Both the position numbers and the translations under genes were made by a program. Shown one piece after another: positions 33,251-43,222 of a DNA stretch of 64,000 bases (the first letter of the stretch is position 1; each line of letters starts with the position of its first letter). Origin of the DNA: Podospora comata. Its lineage: Eukaryota > Ascomycota > Sordariomycetes > Sordariales > Podosporaceae. Location of the stretch: positions 124,001 to 188,000 of the forward strand of contig CP071494.1 of the NCBI GenBank assembly GCA_017354895.1, given 5' to 3'. Under the pieces are notes generated by a model that worked only from the letters and a program-made list of their open reading frames with translations, ran no database searches and was not told the origin of the DNA.

Positions 33251-34168
33251 TCAAATTGTTCCCTTCTGCGCATTCAACTCCAAAATGATAGGTGCAGCGA
33301 CATGAGCAGTATGCAAGCTCAAAAGTGTGGCAATCTCGAACACTTCCAAAATCTCATGAGGAGTAGCACCGTATCCCAAAGCATTTCTGATGTGTAGCTT
33401 CAGACCTGGCCTAGTTAGGACTCGTTAGTAGGTGTCAGGTTCCTGAAGCTAAAACTTGACCTACTTGTACAAATGTGTCGAAGCGCAGTCAAAAGCGCAG
33501 TATACTAGCTCCTTCACCTATCGTATTGCCGTGTCACTACCAACTTCTTCAGGGGGGTGCCTGTTCAGCATGCGATAAGTACTAACCTTTGGCTCCAAGG
33601 CACCTCCTACCTTTCCATCCACTTCTTTAGTCCAGGGCATCGCCGAGAACTCCAGGTATGACTCGAAAAAGTCTGCATCTAGCTTCAGAAAGTCCTCCCA
33701 AAATGTATGCCAGTATCCTCTTTTAGTGGTAAACTCTTCCTTCAGCTTCTCCTGTCTTTGATCAAACTCTTTTGTTGTCTCGGCGACATGCAGCCCCTCT
33801 TCCTTGAGCACCTCCACCAACAGAGGGACTCCAATGTTACAAGCATGAATCCCCAGCGTGCTGCTCAATTCAATAACTTCGACAACCTCGGCTATTGAGG
33901 CCCCCTCTTTCAAAGCGGCTGCAACATTGGTTCTGATGCCAGGAGTAAACAGGTGAGTTGCTGCACTATCGACTGCCAAGCCTATCAAAGCTTGGTTCTT
34001 GGAGGACAAGTGAAGATTCTTTCTCGGGACTGAAGCAAGAGACACACTTGCGTTGAAGAAGGACGGCGAAAGGGCTAGAAGGGATTCCCAGCCCTCATGG
34101 AAAGTGGCAGGCCCCAGAAGTGCATTAAAGCGATCTCTAGCCGCTTGTTGCTGGGCCTGGCGAGACAT
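33251..34168 (-). CDS. Carboxymuconolactone decarboxylase-like protein, two-domain form
   Basis: Exons 34168-33587, 33517-33465 and 33410-33251 (introns 69 and 54 nt; donors GTTAGT and GTAGGT) give 264 aa. Two related halves can be seen. The first has SSKNQALIGLAVDSAATHLF and a helix EGASIAEVVEVIELSSTLGI. The second has VKELVYCAFDCASTHLY and GYGATPHEILEVFEIATLLS. Each half has the AhpD-like core, so the protein is a tandem fusion. It follows the single-domain homologue on the same strand, and the two may act in one pathway. Confidence 0.88.
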
Positions 34169-34478
34169 GATGTTGGCAGTCAAGTATGCTGGATCCTTAA
34201 AATCGCAAGATTGAACGAGGTAAGGAAGTTGAATAAAATTCGCGGTTCAAAGATAGCTAATCAGTATCTCAAGGGTCGGACAAATAACTAAGTCCCGGGC
34301 CCCTTCATAGGTACACTGGGATCGGCAGAGCACAGGACGGACACTGAACTGCCGCCGCCTAAACACCCCCCACGCAGACTGCATAGCCGATGTCATTTCA
34401 GTCCTGTTGATACCCATGGTTTCATGGTGCGGGGATTACTGCAAGGCGGGATGGTTTCAATGCCATGAAGGGGTATGA
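34169..34478. other. Intergenic, no gene seen
   Basis: 310 bp between the two-domain gene start and the 3' end of the MBL pseudogene. Nothing recognised. Confidence 0.5.
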
Positions 34479-35489
34479 TCAGGCTCCCCAAAACCGCAGC
34501 GGGTTTCTTTTCTCCCACTCTTCATCGTGTGCGAAAATGATCTCAAACCCCTTTGCCTCCAGCCCCCTGATCATCTCAATAATCTCCTCGGCTTTCGCCC
34601 AATCATAATAAATACAACAACTCCTGCCATTCTCGTCTGTCCACTCGCCTATCTCCTTCTCTTTGCGCAAGATCCGCCGATCATGGCAGGAGTCAGCGGC
34701 AAGATAAACCCAGCTGCTCTCTGTTCGAGCAAGAAGATTTGTATGTCCTGGTCAGTGACCTGGCGCATCCACGAGATAGAGACAACCGTCGTTGAAAACA
34801 TCGAGAGCTTTCGGGATCTCTAGTGACGGAATTGGCTGCCATTGTGTCCAGTTGAGTGTCAGATTCTGGATTTCGTGCTTCCCGGTCTCACTGCTACTTT
34901 GCTGAGATATATTAGGGTCAGATAGCTCAATTGTTCTACCGGCAGGTAGCAAATCTGCCTCGAAGAAAGAATGGCTGCCCCTAAGAGAAGCCGAAGAGGT
35001 CCCGGAAAGCACAGCGGCTGAACCGTGACCGATGACGAATTCCGAACTTGCAAAATCAGGCGGGTAGCCAACGTGGTCCCAGTGTACCTGCTCATGGTTG
35101 AGGTAAGATGGATATCCAAGCTGGGGGTGATGGTGGATGAATAATATTGGAGCACACACATGTGACAGAACAATAAAGTGAATTTAATTCGGCCTTAAGC
35201 CCCCTTTTTGTAAACTCTTCGTCACATCGAGGTTCGTAGACATGGGCTGCCGTGTTTTGATGTGTTGACAAATTTGCTCCGAGTATAAAGAGGGATCCCA
35301 TCTTACCCCCAAGTCGAAGAGAATATTGGTCGTGGCTCTCCTGATGGATGGCGTGTGTTGTACCAAAAAGCATAGAGAAGGAAACATCTTTCGGCTTCCA
35401 GGTGACGGGCATGGTTCGATAAAATATTCCTCCAGCAGGCAGAAATGGCCTGCAGAGAGGGCATGAACACAAACTGTACCTGTAGCCAT
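34479..35489 (-). pseudogene. MBL-fold hydrolase pseudogene (decayed relative of the gene at 29829)
   Basis: Starts with an intact ATG (MATGTVCVHALSAGHF) and aligns along its length with the functional MBL gene. A plausible 72-nt intron (35088-35159, GTGTGT to GAGCAG) joins VLSH to VHWDHVGYPPDF, so the metal motif would survive. Two in-frame stops break it. A TAA at 35184-35186 sits just before the metal-binding segment, where the intact gene has Asp. A TGA at 34752-34754 follows DAPGH. No frame change is needed between the pieces, and the last piece ends RNPLRFWGA like the intact gene. This indicates fairly recent inactivation. It faces the second dehydrogenase across 189 bp. Confidence 0.85.
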
Positions 35490-35678
35490 ACTGGGAAACT
35501 GGTGCACAAAGCAGGTAGGTACCTCAGACAGAAACGTATCTACCTTGGGTATATATAGGAAAGAGAGCAACCCCTCCTGGGTGGCCGGCAACTTCTTCCC
35601 CGCATAGCCTTTCTCTTGGTCGGCACCCGGCCAGTTTCCGCGTCCGCGTTGTTATCCTGCTCAGCATCATCTCCCACC

Positions 35679-36832
35679 ATGTCATCCGCAGAAGATCACA
35701 GCACCATAGCGTTTATCGGGCTTGGCGCTATGGGCAAGCCAATGGTAGCCAATCTGGCAGCCAATCTAGTTCGACGAGGCATTGTCATACGGGCTTATGA
35801 TATTGCGGATGGGCCTGCACAGGAGCTCCAAACCAATTTTCCAGATGTCATTCAGGAAGCAAGCAGTGCGAAAACAGCTGTGTCGGATGCTGTAAGTGCG
35901 ATCTAACGCCATTATCACCTTGCTCCGTTTGTTTGCTGTTGTTGACAACCAGGGGGCTTGCTTCCCAAGACTGTGGTATTCACGATGCTCCCCGAAAGCA
36001 GCCATGTGAGATCCGTCTATCTTGACCCAGACAGCGGTATTGCCAGCACCCTGGGTCCAGACAGTGCCAAAATACTCATCGACTGCTCAACCATCGACAC
36101 CGCAACCTCTTTGCATGTGAAGTCTGAAGTTTCCAAGATCGCACCCCGCAGTTTCTTCTACGACTGCCCGGTATCTGGTTAGTTGGCGCTCCATGTTCAT
36201 GCTGGTATTAGACGCTGACCCCCAGTCAAGGAGGCGTGCTAGGTAGGGCCAATCTTCTTTTCAAATGAGTGCTCGCAAGAAAGTTCTCACGCGTACAGCA
36301 AATAGGGGCAGTTAAAGGCACAATAGCCTTCTTCATGGGCTGTTCGCCTGCAGACACCAACCTATCTCGTCTTAAGGACCTGCTACTGAAAATGGGCAGC
36401 CAAGCCATACCATGTGGTGGTCCATCTCTGGGGCTAGCCGCAAAGCTGTCCAACAACTACCTCTCTGGCATCATCACCATCGCCACTTCAGAAGCCATGG
36501 ACATGGGCATGCGAGCCGGTATCGACCGCACGATACTTGCGTCTGTGTTCGCGTCTGGGACGGCACAGAACCGGCAATGTGATGTGTTTAACCCTGTTCC
36601 GAATGTCTGTCCACAGGCACCCTCGTCCAATGGCTACCGTGGCGGATTCAGGGTGGAGCTGATGAAGAAAGACATGGGACTGGCAATCGCCATGGCGCGG
36701 CAGGTGGGTGCCAAGAATGTTCTCGGTATGTCTGGTTTGGGTGTCTATACAGCTGCCAGCGCGGCCGAGGACTGCATGGGCTTGGACTCCAGAGTGGTGT
36801 ACAGGTATCTAGGAGGGAAAGAAAGCTCTTGA
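35679..36832 (+). CDS. Beta-hydroxyacid dehydrogenase (3-hydroxyisobutyrate dehydrogenase family), copy 2
   Basis: I assemble exons 35679-35891, 35970-36177, 36231-36242 and 36306-36832, giving 319 aa. The Rossmann motif FIGLGAMGKPMVANL is near residue 12. The 12-nt third exon restores CPVSGGVLGAVKG, which matches the family substrate motif. The catalytic Lys lies in LAAKLSNNYLSG. Introns 1 and 2 both end in AAG (CCCAAG and GTCAAG). Intron 1 sits at the same place as intron 2 of copy 1. The assembly stays in frame to a single stop, so I treat it as functional, but the microexon needs transcript support. Confidence 0.8.
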
Positions 36833-37199
36833 ACCGTGCGAGCTGCTTGTGAGCAAGGGAAACATGATATTGAATGAAAACGCCAACCATGCTTAGTATT
36901 GTTCAAGTATCTCCGCCATGCTATGTATGCGACTGATGCGATGCTATCTAATCTCGCGAGTTTTGTAGGCAAAAATGATCATGCAAAAAAGAAAAAAGAA
37001 CAACAAAACCCGAGATATCCGAAACCCCATGCCAACCTCCCATCATCCCTACCGTGGCCATTATCATGCATTTCATATCAATCTGTATGCATGCCTGTGC
37101 CGCATATTTATCGTTCTGACAAATAGCAAAGGGAAAAATCGAGATGAAAAAAAGAAAAGGGGTAATAACAAAGGAGAATGTCATACACTTTCATCATAA
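36833..37199. other. Convergent intergenic region
   Basis: Lies between the 3' ends of the dehydrogenase and the BTB gene with its extension frame. A-rich patches near 36980 and 37145. No gene. Confidence 0.5.
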
Positions 37200-37730
37200 T
37201 CATATTCTGCCCCATCCTTGTGCGCGTCCAGAGCCTCCAAGCCTTGGTCTAGATTGCCGGGAAATGGTCGATTTCGTCGTCCCTTTGATGTTCTTGAACT
37301 TTAGATAGCCCAGAACATGCCAGTTGTTCATCCAGGCCCATCGCCGTGAGCCCCTGACCAGCGTCTTGGTCTGGCTGGTAACACGGGGGAGGCGGAGTAC
37401 CAAGGCCGGGGTGACGTAGTGTTGTAGGAAAGCCCAGAAAAAGAGAATCTGGAATGTGAGGCAGGTGAGGAAGGTCCAGTCGATCTCGTCGCCTGCGTGG
37501 GTGTCGTCAGAGCCAGAAGGGCCAAAGAGGAAGGCGAGGCCTATGAGCAAAGGAGAGGATTCGACAAAGGAGATGGCTCTAGTGTTGGAGGGGGTTGCGG
37601 TGGGGGTAGTGATTGTGGTGCCGGTCGTGACCTGGCTGCGTACCTGCACCTCAACCCTCGAGAGCGTGGCCTGCAAAGGTGGTGTGGGCGCAGAAGGGTG
37701 TGACAAAAGTGCGGAGAGGGTTGATGATAG
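37200..37730 (-). other. In-frame 176-codon extension after the BTB-gene stop (candidate readthrough product)
   Basis: Directly after the TGA of the BTB gene, in the same frame, the sequence stays open for 176 codons to a TGA at 37200-37202. The first codon after the stop is CTA, giving the leaky TGA-CTA context. The extension opens with a Ser/Thr/Pro-rich part. It then has hydrophobic segments SPLLIGLAFLFG and a second of about 28 residues around TCLTFQILFFWAFLQHYV, followed by a basic tail. Codons in the later two thirds strongly favour C in the third position, as in real genes of this window. A separate gene or an exitron are alternatives, but no good ATG exon or splice donor was found. 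Confidence 0.55.
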
Positions 37731-40353
37731 TCACATGCCACGACCAAAGAGAACCGGGTAGCGGAAGAGCTTTTTCTTCCAGCCGCCGCCGCTGCCCGAA
37801 ACTACTGCCGGACTTTGGGATTTGCCTTTGATTGCTGGGGCTTCAGCCTCTGGCTTAGGCGCCGATGAAGACTCGGCAGCTGGAACTGAAACGGAGACGG
37901 GGAGGTTCTTGTTGCTGCTGGAAAACTTGGAGCGCGTCCTTGCGAGTGTGAGGTGGAGGGACGAAGAGGAACCCCTGCCCATGACGCCGTTCTTGAGGCT
38001 CCTGAGGCTCCTCGCTCTGCTGGCCTTCGGAACGACGACTGGAACGGGCTGTGGCTGCTCAACGGTCGACGCAGCGGACTCCGACTCCGGCTGCGGCTTC
38101 TGCTCAGCCGTTTGGGACTCAGCGGGCCCAACGGTGTCAGCAACGTCGGGAACTTTGTCGGCGTCCTCCTGGGTCCCTTGGGTGACGGTGTTCTCGACCT
38201 CCACTTTTGGAGCGGGCGCAGCTTCAGCGACTTCGGGCTGTATCACAAAACAAAGGGTTAGCACCAGAGCATCTTGCGGGCGTGGCGTGACGTTGGGACA
38301 ACGACACCAAAGGAAGAGTGCCGGAAAGAAAAAGAAGAAAAAAAGGGATGTACCTCTTTGGAAATCGAGGGCCCTTCTTGGGAGAGATGGGTGGCGGGGA
38401 AGACTGACTTCTCCATCTGGTCCTTCTTGTCCTCCTCTTTTTGTTCCTGGGTGTCTTCAGCAACGGAGGCAGAAACCGCCTCGAGGATTTCAGCCGGAAG
38501 CTCGAGCTTGCTAGGAAGCGCAATGGCGGGCTTGGGGGAGGGAAGCAAAGCTGACAGGGCCGGTTGGGAGGCAGTCTCGGCCTCCTCTTTAGCCGGTTCA
38601 GAGGCCTCCTCCTTGGCCTCGTCGTTGAGCGAATCGAGCTCGGCCTTATCATTGATAGGCGCAGCAACGGAAGGCTTGTTTTGGTCCCGCTCCTGATCAT
38701 CCCCAGCCCTGGAGGGGGCACTGTCGAGCTCGTTGATCTCGGCCACGGGCAGGACCTCCTGCAGAGGTGGGGTCAGAGGTACCTCCACCTCGACAACCGC
38801 AGGAGCAAGAGCCTCCTTGCCGACGACGGCCTGCTCGTGCTCCGAGGCAGTATCGATTTCGGACCAGAAACCCGAATCGGCTTGTCTCAAGGCCGCACGA
38901 GGATTGATCTTGGGCTCAAGGGCAGGCACTTTGTCGGATATCACAATGGGGACCGACGAGGTGGGGCCCTCCTGGAGAACTGGGAGAGCTCTGAACTCGC
39001 CCGCCGGCTCTGGGTCCATGTCGATGTGCTTGCCCGAGTCGGCGCGCTCGCGCTGCTTTGCGAGGGTCGGAGCAGGGCCAAGCTTTTCAACCTGCTTCTC
39101 CTTCTCCTCCTTGTCCTCAAGCACCGGGGCGAGATGGGCCAAGTCTTCGGTGTGCACTTGTTCGTGCGCCTTCACCTTGATTTCCTCGACCACCTCTCTG
39201 AATGCCTCACGGGCCGGCTCCTCATGCTCGACCACAGTTGGGGTCTCCGAGATGGGGTCCAGCTCAAACACGGGCTTCGACTGTGCCAGTGGCTCTTCCA
39301 CCTGCACCTGTTCTGAAGTCTGAACGGGCAAGGCGGGCAGGAAGGGGTCAGAAGACGCCTCGTTGGGCGAATCATGCTGACCGTTAGTCCCACTCATTTC
39401 GTCCTGGGAGGGCCAGGGCACGGCTGTCTTGGTGCTCTTCCTGGAGGACGGCGTTGGAAATGAGTCGTCCCTGGAGATGGTCCTGGATCTCAGGTCTATG
39501 TTGGACATGGGAGTCCCCGGTGCTGGGGGAGGTGATGTCGCCCTTGAGCTGCCGGGGGTGCTAGGCTGCTGCTGCTGCTGGCTCTGTGGTTGTTGTGGGG
39601 CAGCCTGTTGTGATGGGGGTGGAGGCTGCGGCTTGGGGACATAGCTCTCACAGAATATTTCCAGGACGGTGCGGAGCAGCACCCGGTTGGGAGAAAGGAT
39701 GTTGCTGATTTGGTCCAGCAGGTCGGATTCTCGGAGGGCCTTGGCGTCCTTGAGATGAGGACGAATCTTTGCCCTTAAAAAATTCAAAAACCAGTCGTCA
39801 TTGTCGCAGAGGTTGGGGTGGGCGTCTCTGGCCACCTCCAGCAGGGAAGGGAGGGGCAGGCCCTCGCCATACCTTTCAATCTTGGCCTCGGCAAGCTTCA
39901 TGAGGTCTGGGAGGTCGTAGTGTTTCGCGGCGGCGTAGGCCTGGATGCTGGTCTTGAGCTCGGCAATCTGGCGTGGGAGGTCGTCGGCAGCCTTTGGCTT
40001 GAGGGTCTCGTAGGTGCCGGTGTGGAGGTAATGTACAAGAACGTGGCCAACGTCATCCGAGATCTCTGGGAGCTCGGGAAGGTTATCCTCATAGGCGGCG
40101 TGGAGCCTGGGGCTTCTGAGGAGGATGTCCTTGGGCAGCGCCAAGGGGCTTGCAAAAGGAACTGTGCAGGTGGGGCTTGCGTATGGTCTGCTTAGCCAGG
40201 TTATCATCAGTTGTTTGAAAAGGCAGCGTGAGATATAACAGATATATATACAACATACGAAGTCTCGGGACGGGAATCCATGTCGTGCCTGGGGAGAGCA
40301 AGCTGGCCGTCGATTCCCTTCCTGGCGGCACCGCTCTTCTTTTTTCTGGCCAT
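37731..40353 (-). CDS. BTB/POZ-domain protein with long disordered C-terminal region
   Basis: Exons 40353-40259, 40187-38354 and 38237-37731 (introns 71 and 116 nt) give 811 aa from the ATG reading MARKKKSGAARKG. The BTB-like fold lies near residues 35-160: the strand and helix set up to FASPLALPKDILLRSP, then DVGHVLVHYLHTGTYETL, then IQAYAAAKHYDLPDLMKLA. A helical BACK-like part follows. About 550 residues rich in Pro, Glu, Ala and Gln are probably disordered. The main product ends WKKKLFRYPVLFGRGM at a TGA. That stop is followed by CTA and a long open frame (separate entry). An in-frame ATG 42 codons upstream (40479) is possible. Confidence 0.8.
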
Positions 40354-41782
40354 GGCTTCGCTGGTGAGGGTGGATATGGTGGCGACGAGGAGGGCAACGA
40401 GAGTTAAGAGGGCAGCCCGGATGAGACTGGATGGTTCGACAGTGAAGTGGAGGTCGAGGTTGTAGAGATCAGTCTTCATTGCTCGCCAAAGACTCGACGG
40501 GGTTATCTCTTAAGTCTTTGAGCGGTGGAGCCGTGCTGGGGACGACTCCATAAGAGTTCCATCTTAATCCTTTACCGCTACTGCAGGGCTAGCTGGGTGC
40601 AGCGGCGGCGCATCTCGACTCGCCATTTGCCAGAGTTGGGCCTCAACCCATTGCCGGTCCTAGGTGGGTTGATGAGCTGTCAGCGAGCCTATCCCCAATC
40701 GGAAGCGGGCCCTCCAACCAGGAGCCCCTGTGTAGCCAGTCGCCTTGATAGGGCTGTCTGGGAACCATGTGAGTCCCCGACGTGGCCTGTCGAACCCAAC
40801 GTTTCACGGAGAGAGACAGCCTGAGGGGCCACGACGACATTTGCCGTGTTGGGCAGTCTGGGCCGGTTTGAATGTTGCTGATTTCCAGGTTTGCACATCT
40901 GAGCACTGGCTGCGGCGGCATCGCGATTCCGGGGAAACTGGGGCCCTGATTATCAGCATAACTGTGCAGCGCAGTGCTAGCGCAACTATCATCAATGTCT
41001 TGCTGAAGTGCCCCTCACCTCACCTGACGGGGGGAGCCTTTTCCACTTGAACTCATCTCATCATCGGTCGATTGCACTGGGTTTCTGGGTTTCTGAGTCT
41101 CTGGGTCCCGTCTGCGGAGTAGGTATACGGATATCGTCGATTCAATTCAGGTGGTTGAGGTCGGGTGGTGCCCAACCCAAGTCTTTCTTCCAGGTCCAGC
41201 CCGCCAATCAGCAGCGGCTTGCTGGTTGGTGTGTGCGAGGGTTAGGGTCGGCCCTGATGATTCGCAGGGCAATTGGGGAATTTGGGGATTCAATTGGGCA
41301 TTGATTCTGCCCTCGTTTTCGTTGCTGCTGTGCATGCGACGGATGCGTTGTCGCAGGGTTCGTGCATGGTGCATCAGGACCCAACCAGACCCTGGCAAAG
41401 TCAACGGCTGGTCTCCATTGTCTCCCTCTCTCTCTTTGCTCGCTCGAACTCGTTGTCCATCACCATTGGCATTGGCCATTGATAGGCGTGGGTGGCGGTT
41501 CTGATGGCTCTGGGGGCTCCACTGGGTTGCGTACCTCTCTCGATTTTAATTGACTTTGATTTTTAGTATTTTTTTTTACGCGGGGTTGTCGCGTGCTTTC
41601 GTGTTTTCGTTCCGTCAATTCTTCCTCCCACCTCCCAGTGTGCCAGTTCACCGCCCATCTGCCTATCACCAAAGAACCAACCGTCCTCGATTCGATCGCC
41701 TCCCGACCTGCATCAGCCAATTGCAACGGCAGCCCCTCGCCGCATCGTCTTCCACGAAGACCTGAAAAAGGACTTCCCCACA
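40354..41782. other. Divergent intergenic region, 1.4 kb
   Basis: Separates the BTB gene start from the MYND-type gene start. Short frames only. The right end is likely the promoter of the MYND gene. Confidence 0.5.
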
Positions 41783-42860
41783 ATGATACCCAAACACTGC
41801 GAGGTCTGCAGACAGCCTCATGCGCTGCTCTGGCTGCAGCGTCTACTACTACTGCACGCGCGACTATCAGACCCTCGACTGGCCAACCCACAAACCCACC
41901 TGCAAGCAAATCAGCGCCAAGCCCAAGGGGGTCCAAGCTGAGGAGACAAGATTCTTGCTCGCAGGGGGCTGCTCCCATTGGACGACCCCAACGTCAATGG
42001 TGTCTTCTGGCGCCATGTCCACCTCCGTCCCTATCTCCAGGCGAAGTTCCTCTATGGCGAATTCCTGGTCCGCTCATGGCGCCGCCAGGGAGTCGAAGAC
42101 TCGCTGAAGCAGTATCTCGACATTCTCCAGCGCAATCGCCCCGATAACCAGGGCGCTCGAGACTCGGTTCCGGGCTTGTTCATCCGTTTCGACCAGTACC
42201 AACAAGCTTACGATCTCATCTACTGGCGGGCGCAGGACGGCCCACAAGGGCTTTGGCTGGGCCGACCTCTCCCAGCCCTTTCTGGACGACAACAATGTCG
42301 ACGCCACCGGGCCTGTCGACTTGTGGTGCCCCTGCTTTTTCTCCAGCTCACGCCCGTCGTGACCCTCTACCTAATCAAGTTTCACCTGCTCCAAAACCTC
42401 AAAGGGATCATGCGCCTGCGGGAGACCACACCCCCCGGCAGTCCTACCCCGACAGTCCTACCCCGACAAGAGACGAGATGCTGTCCGTCCTCAAGGGCAA
42501 GTACCAGTGCGCAGGCAACGTGGTGAACAACCAACCCGTTGTCGACTTTTACAAAAACGAGAGCCTTTTGGCCGAAAAGATGAACCATCTGCTCCAGCAG
42601 ATGACGCAGCTCTACTACTCTGCAGACGAGGACAACAAACAAATATGGGGGCTGATAACAGATCCCACCGAGGAGGCCTTTTCAGCTCGGCCGGTAACCT
42701 ACACCCCGGATCTTGGAACGAGGCCAAGATAGCTTTTGCGCATTTGTACCCTGCCTGGGCCGAGAGCGTCGCTGCCGTGCCCGCCTTGACAAAGGTCATT
42801 GACGATGCAAAGGCTTCAACCAGGACAAACCGCCATGACAAAAGAGAAGTGGTCGCGTGA
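41783..42860 (+). pseudogene. MYND zinc-finger protein gene broken by several frameshifts
   Basis: Pieces of one protein lie in order but in changing frames. They are MIPKHCEVCRQP, then RCSGCSVYYYCTRDYQTLDW with PTHKPTC (a MYND-type Cys/His cluster), then LDDPNVNGVFWRHVHLRPYL onward, then a short piece ending at a TGA, then NQPVVDFYKNESLLAEKMNH and following, then WNEAKIAFAHLYPAWAESV to the stop. Frame changes fall near 41819, 41964-41968, 42248-42251, 42351-42362 and 42703-42708, several at G or C runs. A 14-bp tandem duplication lies near 42442-42470. Between breaks the reading is clean with coding-like codon use. It is either a recently dead gene or a stretch with base-calling errors. Function unknown. 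Confidence 0.7.
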
Positions 42861-43019
42861 TGCAGCATATGTAAAGCACCAAGGGGCAAACCCATAGCTA
42901 GCTGAGCACAAGTAACAAAACAATCCCCTGTCTGTCGAGGCTGGCGAGGGGCTGGTGGCGAGGGGCTGGTGGGGGGTTGGGAACAGCGGGGTACCCTAGG
43001 GTAAGGGTCCAAAAAAAAT

Positions 43020-43100
43020 CGTCGCCTGCAGGATTCGAACCTACGCTCCCGAAGGAACGCCCTTAGCAGGGGCGCGCGTTAACCACTCCGCCAAAGCGAC
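43020..43100 (-). tRNA. tRNA-Ser (GCT)
   Basis: On the minus strand the acceptor arm GTCGCTT pairs with AGGCGAC with one T-G pair, and the discriminator is G. The anticodon stem CGCCC/GGGCG encloses CTGCTAA, so the anticodon is GCT. A long variable arm (TTCCTTCGGGA) marks it as class II, as expected for Ser. The T arm is GTAGG-TTCGAAT-CCTGC. No intron. Confidence 0.95.
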
Positions 43101-43222
43101 TTGCAGATAAATATGGAAAGTGGTCACATATAGCTGCTCACTTCTCATCTCGAAGCCTCACAACTGGTTTCCTTTTCCTAGCTTCTAGCAGGTGCATAGT
43201 TAGATAAACTATCAAAAAAAAT

